Assembly: GCA_943372645.1 (NCBI GenBank)
Contig: CALRZN010000008.1
Span: forward strand, 1-64,000
Source of the DNA: VBWE01 sp943372645
Lineage (GTDB): Bacteria; Bacteroidota; Bacteroidia; Palsa-965
DNA: 64,000 nucleotides
Direction: 5' to 3'
Below the pieces are notes generated by a model, which saw nothing but the letters and a program-made list of their open reading frames with translations, ran no database searches and was not told where the DNA came from. Positions 9,124-18,200 of this stretch are shown one piece after another (positions within the stretch are counted from its first letter, which is position 1; every line of letters starts with the position of its first letter). Position numbers and translations under genes: made by a program.

Positions 9124-10989
9124 ATGGAAACTCCAGATAATTATGAATTACTGAAGATTGGGGCATCTTCTGTTACGGTTGTTACAGGGCTATTTAAAGG
9201 AATTTCGTTCCTTTTAAAAAGGCAAATGTTATTGAAAAGACAAAAAGAATTAGACACTTACTACACACTGGATGAGATAAAAAAAGCCACTCGATATTTC
9301 ATTAATACGAAATGTCAGAATGTCCCTCCTTCAAATTATTCGGAACCTTCTGAAAATGAAGCTAATGCTGTAAGGCAAGACGCAATTAAGTTTTTTATTA
9401 AAAAAGTATTCTCAAATAACTCTTCAGTAAGTCGATATTATGTAATTTTTGCAGATTCGGGGATGGGCAAAACCACCTTTCTGCTTAATTTATATACACG
9501 ATATCAAGCCAAGAAATTCAAATCATTAAAAATAAAATTATTACCTCTTGCTCACCCTGATATTGATAAAGACATAGAATCTATTCCAGAAATAGATAAA
9601 AGTCGAACAATTTTGCTGCTGGATGCTTTTGATGAAGACTTGAAAGCAATCTCAAATTATTCAAGCCGATTGACCGAATTAATTGACAAAACTAGGAAAT
9701 TTAAACGTGTTGTTTTTACCTGCAGAACTCAGTTTTTTCCAAATGAAATTCAAGAACCATTAGAGACGGGTGTAATGAAATATGGAGGTGAAAAAGGATA
9801 TCATACATTTCAAAAGTTTTACTTATCTCCTTTTGATAGTGGAGAAGTTAAAAAATATTTAAGAAAAAGGTTTTCAATTTTCAGCATCATAAAACGCATT
9901 CGCGCAAATAAAATTATTGAAAAGTCTCCCAGTTTAATGGTACGACCGATGTTGTTAAGTTATATCGATTTATTGGTTGAGGACAATAATAAATATCAGT
10001 TTACTTACGAGATTTATGAATCATTAATAAATAAATGGATAGAGCGAGAAGCAAATATTAAACCGGCAGATGCGAGAAACGAATATGCAAAAGAACTTTA
10101 TAAATTCTCGGATGCTATAGCTACATATATTTACATTAACAGAGATATTTCAAAAGGCTTAATTATTAATGGTGAAGCGATGGCTAAATTTGCAAAAGAA
10201 CACGATGTGTTATTAGAGGAGATGGATATGAAAAGTCGCTCTTTATTAAATAGAAACTCCGAAGGATATTACAAGTTTTCACACAAGTCAATTCTAGAAT
10301 ACTTTCTTGCAAAAAAGGCTTTTACTGATAATACTTTTAACAAGAGTTTTCAATTTGATGGGATGAGTCAAGCTAAGAAATTTTACAATGAATTAATGTT
10401 TAACAATAATATTAATCAATATATCTCGCTTTATTTTCATGAAAGTGTAGCTCGCGAATATAGGATTGAAGTGAGAACTACTATTGAGGGAACGAATCAA
10501 GTAAAATCTATAGTAAATCCATATAATTTAGTCGAAATGAAAAAAACACTATGGAGTCAACAGTATCTTACACTATATGATCGAAAAAGATTTGATATTT
10601 CATTGCTTGAAGCGTTGCAAAATGTCAAATCAATTGAAATATCTAATCAAAATATAAATACAATAAATAGATTGCATATAGATAATGTCGAAAAAATAAT
10701 TCTATCTAACAATTTAATTAATAAAATCGAAAGCATGAGTGCTCCGAAACTGTTTTATCTAGACTTATCTTTTAATAAAATTTCAAATATTAAATTTATC
10801 GAGAATCTCACATCATTAACACACTTAGATATTTCATTCAACCCTATTTCTATGACCGATATTCAGCTACTTGCAAGAAAATTACCAATGTGCAAAATCG
10901 TGTTTCGAACAGATCAGAAAATTAAAGAGACTGAATACTATAATATTTATATATCTCAAAACGATAAAAACAACTATCCTAGTCTTTAA
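9124..10989 (+). CDS. NACHT/STAND-like NTPase with C-terminal leucine-rich repeats
   Basis: A 621-residue protein with the layout of a bacterial NLR-like sensor. Residues 8-32 are hydrophobic and could be a membrane segment or a short effector. A P-loop sits at 110-118 (ADSGMGKTT), a Walker B at 163-172 (ILLLDAFDED), an arginine-containing TCRTQFF motif at 199-205, and the winged-helix-type FSHKSILEYFLAKKAF at 385-400, typical of NACHT proteins. Four or five LRR-like units follow at about 500-595 ('VEKIILSNNLINKI', 'LFYLDLSFNKISNI', 'LTHLDISFNPIS'). The gene is far richer in A+T than its neighbours (two sampled 60-nt lines are 22% and 33% G+C; one in rlmD is 53%), which indicates horizontal gain. 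Bacterial NACHT proteins are known anti-phage defence factors; that role here is an inference. No obvious effector domain is seen, and no defence genes flank it. Confidence 0.75.
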   Translation: METPDNYELLKIGASSVTVVTGLFKGISFLLKRQMLLKRQKELDTYYTLDEIKKATRYFINTKCQNVPPSNYSEPSENEANAVRQDAIKFFIKKVFSNNSSVSRYYVIFADSGMGKTTFLLNLYTRYQAKKFKSLKIKLLPLAHPDIDKDIESIPEIDKSRTILLLDAFDEDLKAISNYSSRLTELIDKTRKFKRVVFTCRTQFFPNEIQEPLETGVMKYGGEKGYHTFQKFYLSPFDSGEVKKYLRKRFSIFSIIKRIRANKIIEKSPSLMVRPMLLSYIDLLVEDNNKYQFTYEIYESLINKWIEREANIKPADARNEYAKELYKFSDAIATYIYINRDISKGLIINGEAMAKFAKEHDVLLEEMDMKSRSLLNRNSEGYYKFSHKSILEYFLAKKAFTDNTFNKSFQFDGMSQAKKFYNELMFNNNINQYISLYFHESVAREYRIEVRTTIEGTNQVKSIVNPYNLVEMKKTLWSQQYLTLYDRKRFDISLLEALQNVKSIEISNQNINTINRLHIDNVEKIILSNNLINKIESMSAPKLFYLDLSFNKISNIKFIENLTSLTHLDISFNPISMTDIQLLARKLPMCKIVFRTDQKIKETEYYNIYISQNDKNNYPSL

Positions 10990-10995
10990 AAATAT

Positions 10996-12408
10996 CTATC
11001 GTTTCTCCAGCAGCACCACATTCTCCACATGATGCGTGTGCGGGAACATATCTACCGGCTGCACTTTTGTTATGCGGTAGTTTTCCTGCAGCAGGGCCAG
11101 GTCGCGGGCCTGGGAGGCGGGGTTGCAGCTTACATATACGATGCGCTGTGCACCACAACCAGCGAGGCATTTCACCACATCTTCGTGCATACCGGCGCGG
11201 GGCGGATCGGTAATGATTACATCGGGGCGGCCATGCTGTTCGAGAAACGCGGGCGTGAAAATATCTTTCATGTCGGCCGCAAAAAACACACAGTTGTTTA
11301 TTTTATTCATCGCCGCATTTTCATGCGCATCTTCAATGGCGGCGGCTACGTATTCCACGCCAACCACTTTTCCTGCCTTGGCGGCCACAAACTGCGCGAT
11401 GGTGCCTGTGCCGGTATACAGGTCGTAAACCGTTTCGTTTCCGGTAAGTCCGGCAAATTCGCGGGTTACTTTATACAGTTCATAAGCCTGCGCCGAGTTG
11501 GTCTGGTAAAACGATTTCGGTCCGACTTTAAAACGCAGGTCTTCCATGGCTTCAGTAATGTAATCGCGCCCGTGAAACAACTGCACTTCCAGGTCATGGA
11601 ACGTATCGTTTGCTTTGCCGTTGATCACATACATCAGCGAAGTAATCTGGGGAAAATGATCGCGCAGCGAAGTAAGCAATCCTTCCAGCGCCGGCCGGTC
11701 GTCGTGATATACCTGCAGCAGCACCATTACTTCGCCCGTGGAAGCAGTGCGGATCATGAGGTTGCGCAGGAAACCGCCTTTGTCTTTAATATTAAAGTAT
11801 TCGAGTCCGTGCTCATCCGCATACGATTTTACAAACAGGCGGATGCTGTCGCTCGGCTCGGGCTGCAGGTGGCAGTGGTCAATGTTCAGTACTTTATCAA
11901 ATGTGCCGGGAATGTGAAACCCGAGCGCATTGCGGGTGCCGGGCTCCCAGGTTTTTTCGCTGCCGATTTCTTCCAGCGTAAGCCAGCGTTTATCCGAAAA
12001 ACTGTAATCGAGTTTGTTGCGGTAATAATATTCGTTTGCCGAACCGAGAATAGGCTGCACGCCTTCGAGGGTCAGTCCGCCGAGGCGTTCGAGGTTATCA
12101 ATTACCTGCTGGTGTTTGTATTTCAGCTGCCAGGCGTAATCCAGCTGCTGCCATTTGCAGCCCCCGCATACCCCGAAATGGGCGCACTTCGGCTGCACGC
12201 GTTTGTCGGAAAGCACATGAAAATGGGTGGCAATGCCTTCCATATAGCGGCGCTTTTTAACTTTCACCTGGATATCCACCACATCACCGGGAATGGCATT
12301 GGTAACAAACAGCACCATGTTTTCGATGCGGGCCATGGCCTTGCCTTCGGATGCTGCCGTTGTTATTTCCACCTTTTCGAACCGGGGTAAATTGCGCCTT
12401 TTTTTCAT
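10996..12408 (-). CDS. rlmD: 23S rRNA (uracil-5-)-methyltransferase, RumA/TrmA family
   Basis: A 470-residue SAM-dependent RNA methyltransferase that forms 5-methyluridine, most likely in 23S rRNA. An N-terminal TRAM domain (about residues 10-70, 'VEITTAASEGKAMARIE') precedes the iron-sulphur cysteines CAHFGVCGGC. The SAM-binding region contains 'VYDLYTGTGTIAQFVA', and the catalytic regions are 'DPPRAGMH' and 'YVSCNPASQARDL', the latter with the nucleophilic Cys. The open frame extends upstream to 12576, but the ATG at 12408 (MKKRRNLPRF) is preferred because the extra 56 residues look non-coding and the TRAM domain begins directly after. It ends 6 bp from the NACHT-like gene, convergently. 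The 5-methyluridine position (1939 or 747 type) cannot be settled by eye. Confidence 0.9.
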   Translation of the reverse strand: MKKRRNLPRFEKVEITTAASEGKAMARIENMVLFVTNAIPGDVVDIQVKVKKRRYMEGIATHFHVLSDKRVQPKCAHFGVCGGCKWQQLDYAWQLKYKHQQVIDNLERLGGLTLEGVQPILGSANEYYYRNKLDYSFSDKRWLTLEEIGSEKTWEPGTRNALGFHIPGTFDKVLNIDHCHLQPEPSDSIRLFVKSYADEHGLEYFNIKDKGGFLRNLMIRTASTGEVMVLLQVYHDDRPALEGLLTSLRDHFPQITSLMYVINGKANDTFHDLEVQLFHGRDYITEAMEDLRFKVGPKSFYQTNSAQAYELYKVTREFAGLTGNETVYDLYTGTGTIAQFVAAKAGKVVGVEYVAAAIEDAHENAAMNKINNCVFFAADMKDIFTPAFLEQHGRPDVIITDPPRAGMHEDVVKCLAGCGAQRIVYVSCNPASQARDLALLQENYRITKVQPVDMFPHTHHVENVVLLEKR

Positions 12409-12531
12409 ACGGGGGCAAAGGTAGAAATTGCCGTTTAATGCGGCCGGATTATTTGTTCGGCCCCCCGGCCTGGCCTGAAAACGACCAATCGGGCGTGCCG
12501 CAGGCGCGCAGTTCCTGAAAATAATGGGGTT

Positions 12532-12566
12532 GGAATTTGTTATATCCGGACAAATTCCGATATTTG
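12532..12566 (+). promoter_or_regulatory. rpsP promoter overlapped by an inverted repeat
   Basis: TTTG (12536-12539) is followed after 19 nt by GATATTTG (12559-12566), one base from the TAnnTTTG consensus. A perfect 9-bp inverted repeat GGAATTTGT / ACAAATTCC (12532-12540 and 12550-12558) covers the -33 element and fills the spacer, an ideal operator position. Just downstream TCCGC-AAAAA-GCGGA (12570-12584) would form a hairpin at the 5' end of the mRNA. Confidence 0.5.
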
Positions 12567-12615
12567 CCGTCCGCAAAAAGCGGATAATAAACGTAACTAA
12601 CTTAAAAACAACAAA

Positions 12616-13158
12616 ATGCCTGCAAAAATCAGACTACAGCGTCATGGCAAAAAGGGTGAAGCCTTTTTCCATATCGTAGTTGCGGACGGTCGTGCACCTC
12701 GTGATGGCAAATTCATTGAGAAATTAGGCACCTACAATCCGTCAACCAACCCGGCAACCATCAACATTGATGGTGACAAAGCGTTCAACTGGCTCCAGAA
12801 CGGGGCACAGCCGACCGACACCTGTCGCGCCATTCTTTCATACAAAGGCGTTCTTTTCCGTTACCACCTTTCGAAAGGTGTAACCAAAGGCGCACTCACC
12901 CAGGAGCAGGCTGATGCCAAACTCGCGAAGTGGATGGAAGAAAAAGAAGCAAAAGTAGCATCGAAAGTGAGCAAACTTTCTGACAGCGCCCGCGATTCGT
13001 ACAAGAAACGCATGGATGCTGAAACCGCTGCCAAAGAAGCGAAAGCCGCAAAAATTGCTGCTAAAAACGCTGAACTGGCTGCCGCTGCTACAGCAACTGC
13101 AGAAACAACAGCAGAGAACACCGATGCTGCTCCTGCTGCTGAAAACACCGAAGCATAG
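12616..13158 (+). CDS. rpsP: 30S ribosomal protein S16 with long Ala/Lys/Glu-rich tail
   Basis: S16 is a small-subunit assembly protein that binds 16S rRNA. The first about 90 residues match the family from the start (MPAKIRLQRHGKKGEAFFHIVVADGRAPRDGKFIEKLG, then 'TDTCRAILSYKGVLFRYHL'). Most bacterial S16 proteins stop near there. This one continues to 180 residues with a charged helix and a low-complexity tail ('EAKAAKIAAKNAELAAAATATAE...'). Extended S16 proteins are frequent in Bacteroidota. It is a single-gene unit: promoter at 12532-12566, terminator at 13185-13215. Confidence 0.95.
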   Translation: MPAKIRLQRHGKKGEAFFHIVVADGRAPRDGKFIEKLGTYNPSTNPATINIDGDKAFNWLQNGAQPTDTCRAILSYKGVLFRYHLSKGVTKGALTQEQADAKLAKWMEEKEAKVASKVSKLSDSARDSYKKRMDAETAAKEAKAAKIAAKNAELAAAATATAETTAENTDAAPAAENTEA

Positions 13159-13184
13159 TTTTTTCCTTTTACTTTTTAGTACAG

Positions 13185-13215
13185 AAGCGGTCACGCCACA
13201 TTGGCATGACCGCTT
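13185..13215 (+). terminator. Rho-independent terminator of rpsP
   Basis: A stem AAGCGGTCA / TGACCGCTT, extended by GCCA/TGGC around a 3-nt loop, is followed by a T-rich run. It lies directly behind rpsP. Confidence 0.8.
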
Positions 13216-13244
13216 TTGTTTTTTGGGAAATTCGTTTATCTTTG
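13214..13244 (+). promoter_or_regulatory. Promoter of the OMP-cytochrome peroxidase pair
   Basis: TTTTG (13214-13218) and TATCTTTG (13237-13244) are 18 nt apart, a good Bacteroidota promoter. It overlaps the T-run of the rpsP terminator and lies 30 bp before the ATG at 13275. Confidence 0.65.
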
Positions 13245-13274
13245 AATTATCTCCCCCAATTAAAAATAAACCTG

Positions 13275-14081
13275 ATGCGTAATTTATTTTTCTGTGCTAT
13301 AATGGCCGCTGCAGTTGTTCCGCTTAAAGCACAACAGGCTGATAGCGCCGCCTTTGCCGGAAGCCCCGTAAATCACGAGGTTGGCTTTAATGCAACCATG
13401 CTGCTCAAGCAGGTATTTAATATTTCGAATACTGTACTGCCCATGCTGCCTTACGATATTACCTACAAGCGTATCAAAGGCAGAAATGCCCTGCGTATTG
13501 GAGGTGGTCTTGATGTGGTTCTCCAGAACGTACAACAGTCTGGTACGCTGCTGGGTTCAACAACACCGCGTCCGGAAGACAATGTAAAAACGTACAACCA
13601 GACACTGGCAACTGATTTACGTGGCGGATACGAGTGGCGTTTTGCAGCTGAACGTCGTGTAATGATGTATGCAGGCGTTGACCTGGTTGGTGGTTATTCC
13701 CGTCTTGCTTCGCAGTCGCAGACGGCAAATCAGAATACGTTTAACGGGGACTATTATTACACCCGAGTAACCTCGGCCATTAATTCGTACAGGGCCGGAC
13801 TTGGTCCCGTTTTAGGATTCCAGGTTAACCTGAGCAAGCGTCTCGGACTGTTCACCGAAATTCCTGTTTATTTTGTTTATTCACAGGAAACAGACCGTAC
13901 AGACACCTATACCCGCAGCATTGTAAACGGTATCAGCAGTTATACGATAACTGAAAATACGGAATTTGAGACCGCTACAACCCGTGGTATTCAAACCAAT
14001 GTTTCATTACCGGTAACGTTGTATCTGACATACCGGATCGGGAAAATGAACAAAACAAAAAACCAACACCCGCACTCATGA
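13275..14081 (+). CDS. Putative outer-membrane beta-barrel protein
   Basis: A 268-residue exported protein with a signal peptide (MRNLFFCAIMAAAVVPLKAQQ). The rest is a series of alternating amphipathic strands ('RNALRIGGGLDVVLQNV', 'QTLATDLRGGYEWRFAAERRVMMYAGVDLVGGYSRL', 'LGLFTEIPVYFVYSQ', 'QTNVSLPVTLYLTYRIGKM') ending near an aromatic-rich strand, which fits a small outer-membrane barrel. No named family was recognised. The ATG at 13275 was chosen over the upstream in-frame codons because it begins the signal peptide and lies just after the promoter. Its stop overlaps the start of the next gene by 4 bp, so the two are translationally coupled and probably act together. Confidence 0.7.
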   Translation: MRNLFFCAIMAAAVVPLKAQQADSAAFAGSPVNHEVGFNATMLLKQVFNISNTVLPMLPYDITYKRIKGRNALRIGGGLDVVLQNVQQSGTLLGSTTPRPEDNVKTYNQTLATDLRGGYEWRFAAERRVMMYAGVDLVGGYSRLASQSQTANQNTFNGDYYYTRVTSAINSYRAGLGPVLGFQVNLSKRLGLFTEIPVYFVYSQETDRTDTYTRSIVNGISSYTITENTEFETATTRGIQTNVSLPVTLYLTYRIGKMNKTKNQHPHS

Positions 14082-15190
14082 AAAAACAAATTGTAAAAAC
14101 AGCGCTTATTGCAGGCATCTGTTCGGTTCTTCTTTTTTCGTGTATAAAAAATGAGGCTGATGTAACGACAACTCCGCTTCCGTACCCGGTATTGCCGGAG
14201 CATGTTTATGATTATTTGGAGGGCAGTGACGACATTGCTACCATTGGCCGTGTTTTGTTTTATGACCGTGCATTATCATTAAATAATTCAACATCGTGCG
14301 GTTCATGCCACCTGCAGGATCATGCATTTGCCGATAAGAGCCGGTTCAGCCGCGGGCTGCATAACCAATTTACCACCCGCAACACACCGGGTATTGTTGG
14401 CAACAGTTCATTTGTCGGTTTTGTGCGCAGCCAGTTTTGGGATGGCCGTGCGGCAAGTTTAGATACTGCCGTATTTATGCCGATAGCAAATTCTTCGGAG
14501 ATGCACATCTTTAATTTTGAAGCACTCCCGGAGAAACTTGCCCGCCTGGGGTATTACCAGGAGTTATTTTTAAATGCTTACGGTGATGAACAAATTACAT
14601 TGCCACGGATCAAAGAAGCCCTGGCCTTGTTTTGTAAAAACCTGCAACCGCATTCGGAGTGGGAGTTATCTCAGGGAATGAACCTCCTGGAAATGCAGGG
14701 CAGGGATATTTTCAACGGCAAAGCCGGTTGTTACAATTGCCATAACGGGCAACACCTTAACGGGTATGATGCTTCGTTCGCAAGTATTGGCCTCGATGTG
14801 GACTACAGCGATCCCGGCCGTTCAGAAATTACCGGGAATCAAAAAGACAAGGGGCGTTACAAAGTACCAACGCTGATGAACATCGGGAAAACAGCACCGT
14901 ATATGCACGACGGCCGGTTTAACACGCTCCGTAATGTGATTGACCACTATGATCATGGCATACAGCCACAAACAAACCTGCACTTTGCGCTGCGTGAAGT
15001 TCCTGCAACATTCTGGGATACCATTGTCTGGAATCCGGTTTCCGGCTTTGATAACTATGATTATACATCATTCCCTGTCAAACGCCTCAACCTCAGTGAA
15101 CAGGAAAAACATGCACTGGAATCGTATCTGAAAGCGCTTACTGATGCCGAATTTATTAACGATCCGCGGTATTCAGATCCGTTCAGGTAA
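14078..15190 (+). CDS. Di-haem cytochrome c peroxidase (CCP/MauG family) lipoprotein
   Basis: A 370-residue periplasmic lipoprotein: the signal ends in a lipobox LLFSC with Cys22. Two haem-c sites are visible, CGSCH at 74-78 and CYNCH at 218-222, with the expected spacing for the bacterial di-haem peroxidase fold. Other family motifs are 'LFYDRALS', 'FTTRNTPGIVG', 'FWDGRAASLDTAV' and 'YKVPTLMNIGKTAPYMHDGRFNTLRNVIDHYDHG'. The family reduces H2O2 with electrons from small cytochromes or oxidises protein substrates as MauG does. It overlaps the preceding barrel gene by 4 bp. That partner suggests a role at the outer membrane, and oxidative detoxification or metal handling are both possible. Confidence 0.88.
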   Translation: MKKQIVKTALIAGICSVLLFSCIKNEADVTTTPLPYPVLPEHVYDYLEGSDDIATIGRVLFYDRALSLNNSTSCGSCHLQDHAFADKSRFSRGLHNQFTTRNTPGIVGNSSFVGFVRSQFWDGRAASLDTAVFMPIANSSEMHIFNFEALPEKLARLGYYQELFLNAYGDEQITLPRIKEALALFCKNLQPHSEWELSQGMNLLEMQGRDIFNGKAGCYNCHNGQHLNGYDASFASIGLDVDYSDPGRSEITGNQKDKGRYKVPTLMNIGKTAPYMHDGRFNTLRNVIDHYDHGIQPQTNLHFALREVPATFWDTIVWNPVSGFDNYDYTSFPVKRLNLSEQEKHALESYLKALTDAEFINDPRYSDPFR

Positions 15191-15210
15191 TCACCGCTCA
15201 AAACAAAAAC

Positions 15211-15240
15211 AAAATGGCTCCCGGAAATGGGAGCCATTTT
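15211..15240. terminator. Bidirectional Rho-independent terminator
   Basis: A perfect 12-bp stem AAAATGGCTCCC / GGGAGCCATTTT with a 6-nt loop lies between the convergent peroxidase and SBBP genes, with T-rich sequence on both sides. Confidence 0.9.
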
Positions 15241-15261
15241 TGTTTACTGCATAATCGTGTT

Positions 15262-18200
15262 TTAATGTTTCCCATCAATCAATGTCAGGAAACCTGTGTT
15301 TTCGTAGGTCTTATTGTCAATCTGTACGCCTTTGACAACCCAGTAATAGGTGCCGTCTGATGCCAATTTATTTTGCAGGTTAATGCCGTTCCATTTCAGC
15401 GGCATCGTGTTGGTTTCCCAAACCAGCTGGCCCCAGCGGTTGTAAATCCAGAGGTGCAGCTCGGTGAACCCAACCGATGTTACAAAAAAGTCATCGTTGT
15501 TGTTGTCGCCGTTTGGTGTAAATACATTGGGTATCCAGATGTTTATCGGGTTGTTGGGTTCCACATTTACCGTAACCGTTATCGTATCGCTGCATCCATT
15601 GGCATCAAACACAATTACGCTGTAGGAGGTGGTAACGGTTGGATTGACTGTTATGGAAGGTGTGGTACTGCTGTCGCTCCACAGGTAAGTAACACCGCCG
15701 CCAGCAGTTAATGTGGTGGAATCACCTTCCACGATATTCAGCGATCCGTTAACTGTTGCAGTAACCGGCGGCGGCTGTGTAATTGTTGCCGAAGCCATTA
15801 CCGTATCGCCGTTTGCATCGGTAATAATTACGCTGTATTGTCCGGGACAAAGCCCTGAAATGGTGGCCGTGGTATCGCCTGTGCTCCACAGGTACGAGTA
15901 GGGCAGAAAACAGGAACCAGCTCCGCTGGCAGTTAACGAACCGTCGCACGCATTGTTACAGGTCGCGTTTACCGGGTTCAGGTTCGATGTTAAAACACCG
16001 CCGGCCGCAGCCTGGAATTTCATGATAAAAAAATCATCGGCATCAATATTCGTTTTGTAATACGCACCGCCGCCGGGGTTGTAACAGCCATTGCTGGTGC
16101 TGTAAAAACACCAGTATCCCGTAGCAAACAGGTTGCCCTGCGGATCGAGCCGCAGCGATGTGCCTTTTTCATCGAATCCGGAACAGCCGTTGTAGGTCAT
16201 CCACGTCATGTTGTTCGAATTGTTTAATTGAAAAAACCACACATCATCACTCTGCACCAATGCCGGTATGTAATATGCGCCGTTACCCGGATCAACCGTG
16301 GGCAGGGTAGTGGAAGTGGTGTGGCCGGTGGCATAAATATGGCCGCAGTTATCAGCCACAATCGCCCCGCCGCGATCCATGCCCGTGCTTCCGAAAAACG
16401 TTGTATGTTGCTGTACACCGGTTGGGGAAAAAACAGCAATAAATGCATCTTCCGCACTGTTTGATCCGTTCGTATTGAGGCTGGCCTGGTAATATCCGCC
16501 GCCATTTAAAACCGGGAAGTTGGGTGATTCGGTGTCACCGATGACATATAAATTTCCGGAAGGATTTATTGTTAATCCACGTCCTGCATCGTTATCTGTC
16601 CCGCCGATAAATGTTCCCCATTTCTGCTGAAACGTATTGGCAAAACGCAGCACGTAAGCATCACCGAAATCGCCGCGGTAATAAAACGCGTTCCAGCCGG
16701 TGCCGCCCGTTCCGCCGTGTGCGGACTGGTAAAACGCCCCGCTGCCCATATTCAGCAACGGAAAGTTGGTTGAAGCCGTTGATCCCGTTACATAAATATC
16801 ACCTGCATCATCACAGATGAGAAATTCACTATGATCGTAATCGGAACCACCGTAGTATGTGGAATGCTGCATTACACCAAGAGGCGAAAATTTTGTAATA
16901 AACGCATCTTCCACACCACCAAATGTGCCCTGGTAATAAGCACTTCCGCCGATATTCAGCACCGGGAAATCGTTTGACGCTGTGCGCCCGGTGATCCAGA
17001 TGTTTCCGGAAGGATCGTTATCCATGCTGAATGCACATTCGTTGTACATTCCGCCAAGGTAGGTGGACCACTGCATTACACCGTTGTTGTCGAACTTCAG
17101 CATCACCACATCACCACCTTCATACGTAGTTGATGTTCCGCCGTTATAGGCAGGCTGATAATAAGCGGAGCCCCAGGCAAGGGTGGGGAAGTTGGTTGAC
17201 AGGGAACTTCCGGTTACCCACACCTCGTTGTTTGCATCACATGCAATGGCTACGCCGTTATCGTCGTCGCTTCCGCCCACAAACGTACTCCACAGCAGCA
17301 CACCGGTATTGCTGAACTTGAGCATGGCCAGGTCGCCGCCCTTGCCCTGTATGGTCGCCGTACCGCCCCCGTAGGTGCCATCGAAATACGCGCCGCCGCC
17401 CGGGTTTACGCTGGGAAAATTGGAGGAAATGGTGTTGCAGGTAGCAAAAACATTCCCCTGCGCGTCTATATCGTGTTTAATGTCGGTGTTCTTTTCCCAG
17501 GTGCTGCCGCCGAAGTACGTTCCCCAGAGGTTGGCTAATGGCGGATCAATAATCAGGTCTTTGGTTTTATCATAAGCCCCGATTTTAAACGAAACCGTTT
17601 TGCCGTTTACTACATACGCAGAGGCCACTTCGGCCGTTCCCGAAAACGTGCGCAGCGCACCTTCCACCAGTTCACCTTCGGGTGTAAACAGGTGCAGGTG
17701 TTCTTTGGATGCATCGGTTGAAATATCAGCCCATTCGTAATTCATGCGCAACAGTTCCGGATCAGCACCGGGATGAATCACAAAATCATATTTCATTCCG
17801 CCGTTTGCATTCGCATGCCATACCCAGTCAATACCGGGGTAAATATTCTTCACCGTTATTTTGCCATACTTCCGCACACCGGTAATGCCTTTCGGACAAT
17901 GCGCATAAAAGTAATTAGTGAAATCAGCCGACGGATTTTCAGCAATGATATTTGCATGGCTGATTTTTGCGCCCGGCAGATTCATATCAATGCGCGCATA
18001 ACGTATCGGTGTATCGGCATGTTTGCCGTTCACTTCTTTATGTTCCTTGTTCAGCAGCACGAAGGTCATGCCGTAATCCGTCAGGTACAGATCAATGCCT
18101 TTTGCGCCGGCTTTATAAAGTACAAACGGAACGGGCTGATTTTCCTGGTCGGTAAACTGCCCTTTGTTTTCTTCAAAGCCACTGAGTGCGGCCATGGTTT

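Noticed and set aside
8800..10990. AT-rich island as a prophage or integrative element
   Set aside because: There is no integrase, no tRNA and no direct repeats; only one gene is present. A simple horizontally gained gene is the smaller claim.
11029..12390. A 453-codon plus-strand frame
   Set aside because: It is the antisense shadow of rlmD, which has clear family motifs. The same holds for the long frames opposite gyrA (32989-34326) and opposite the bicarbonate permease (43946-45301).
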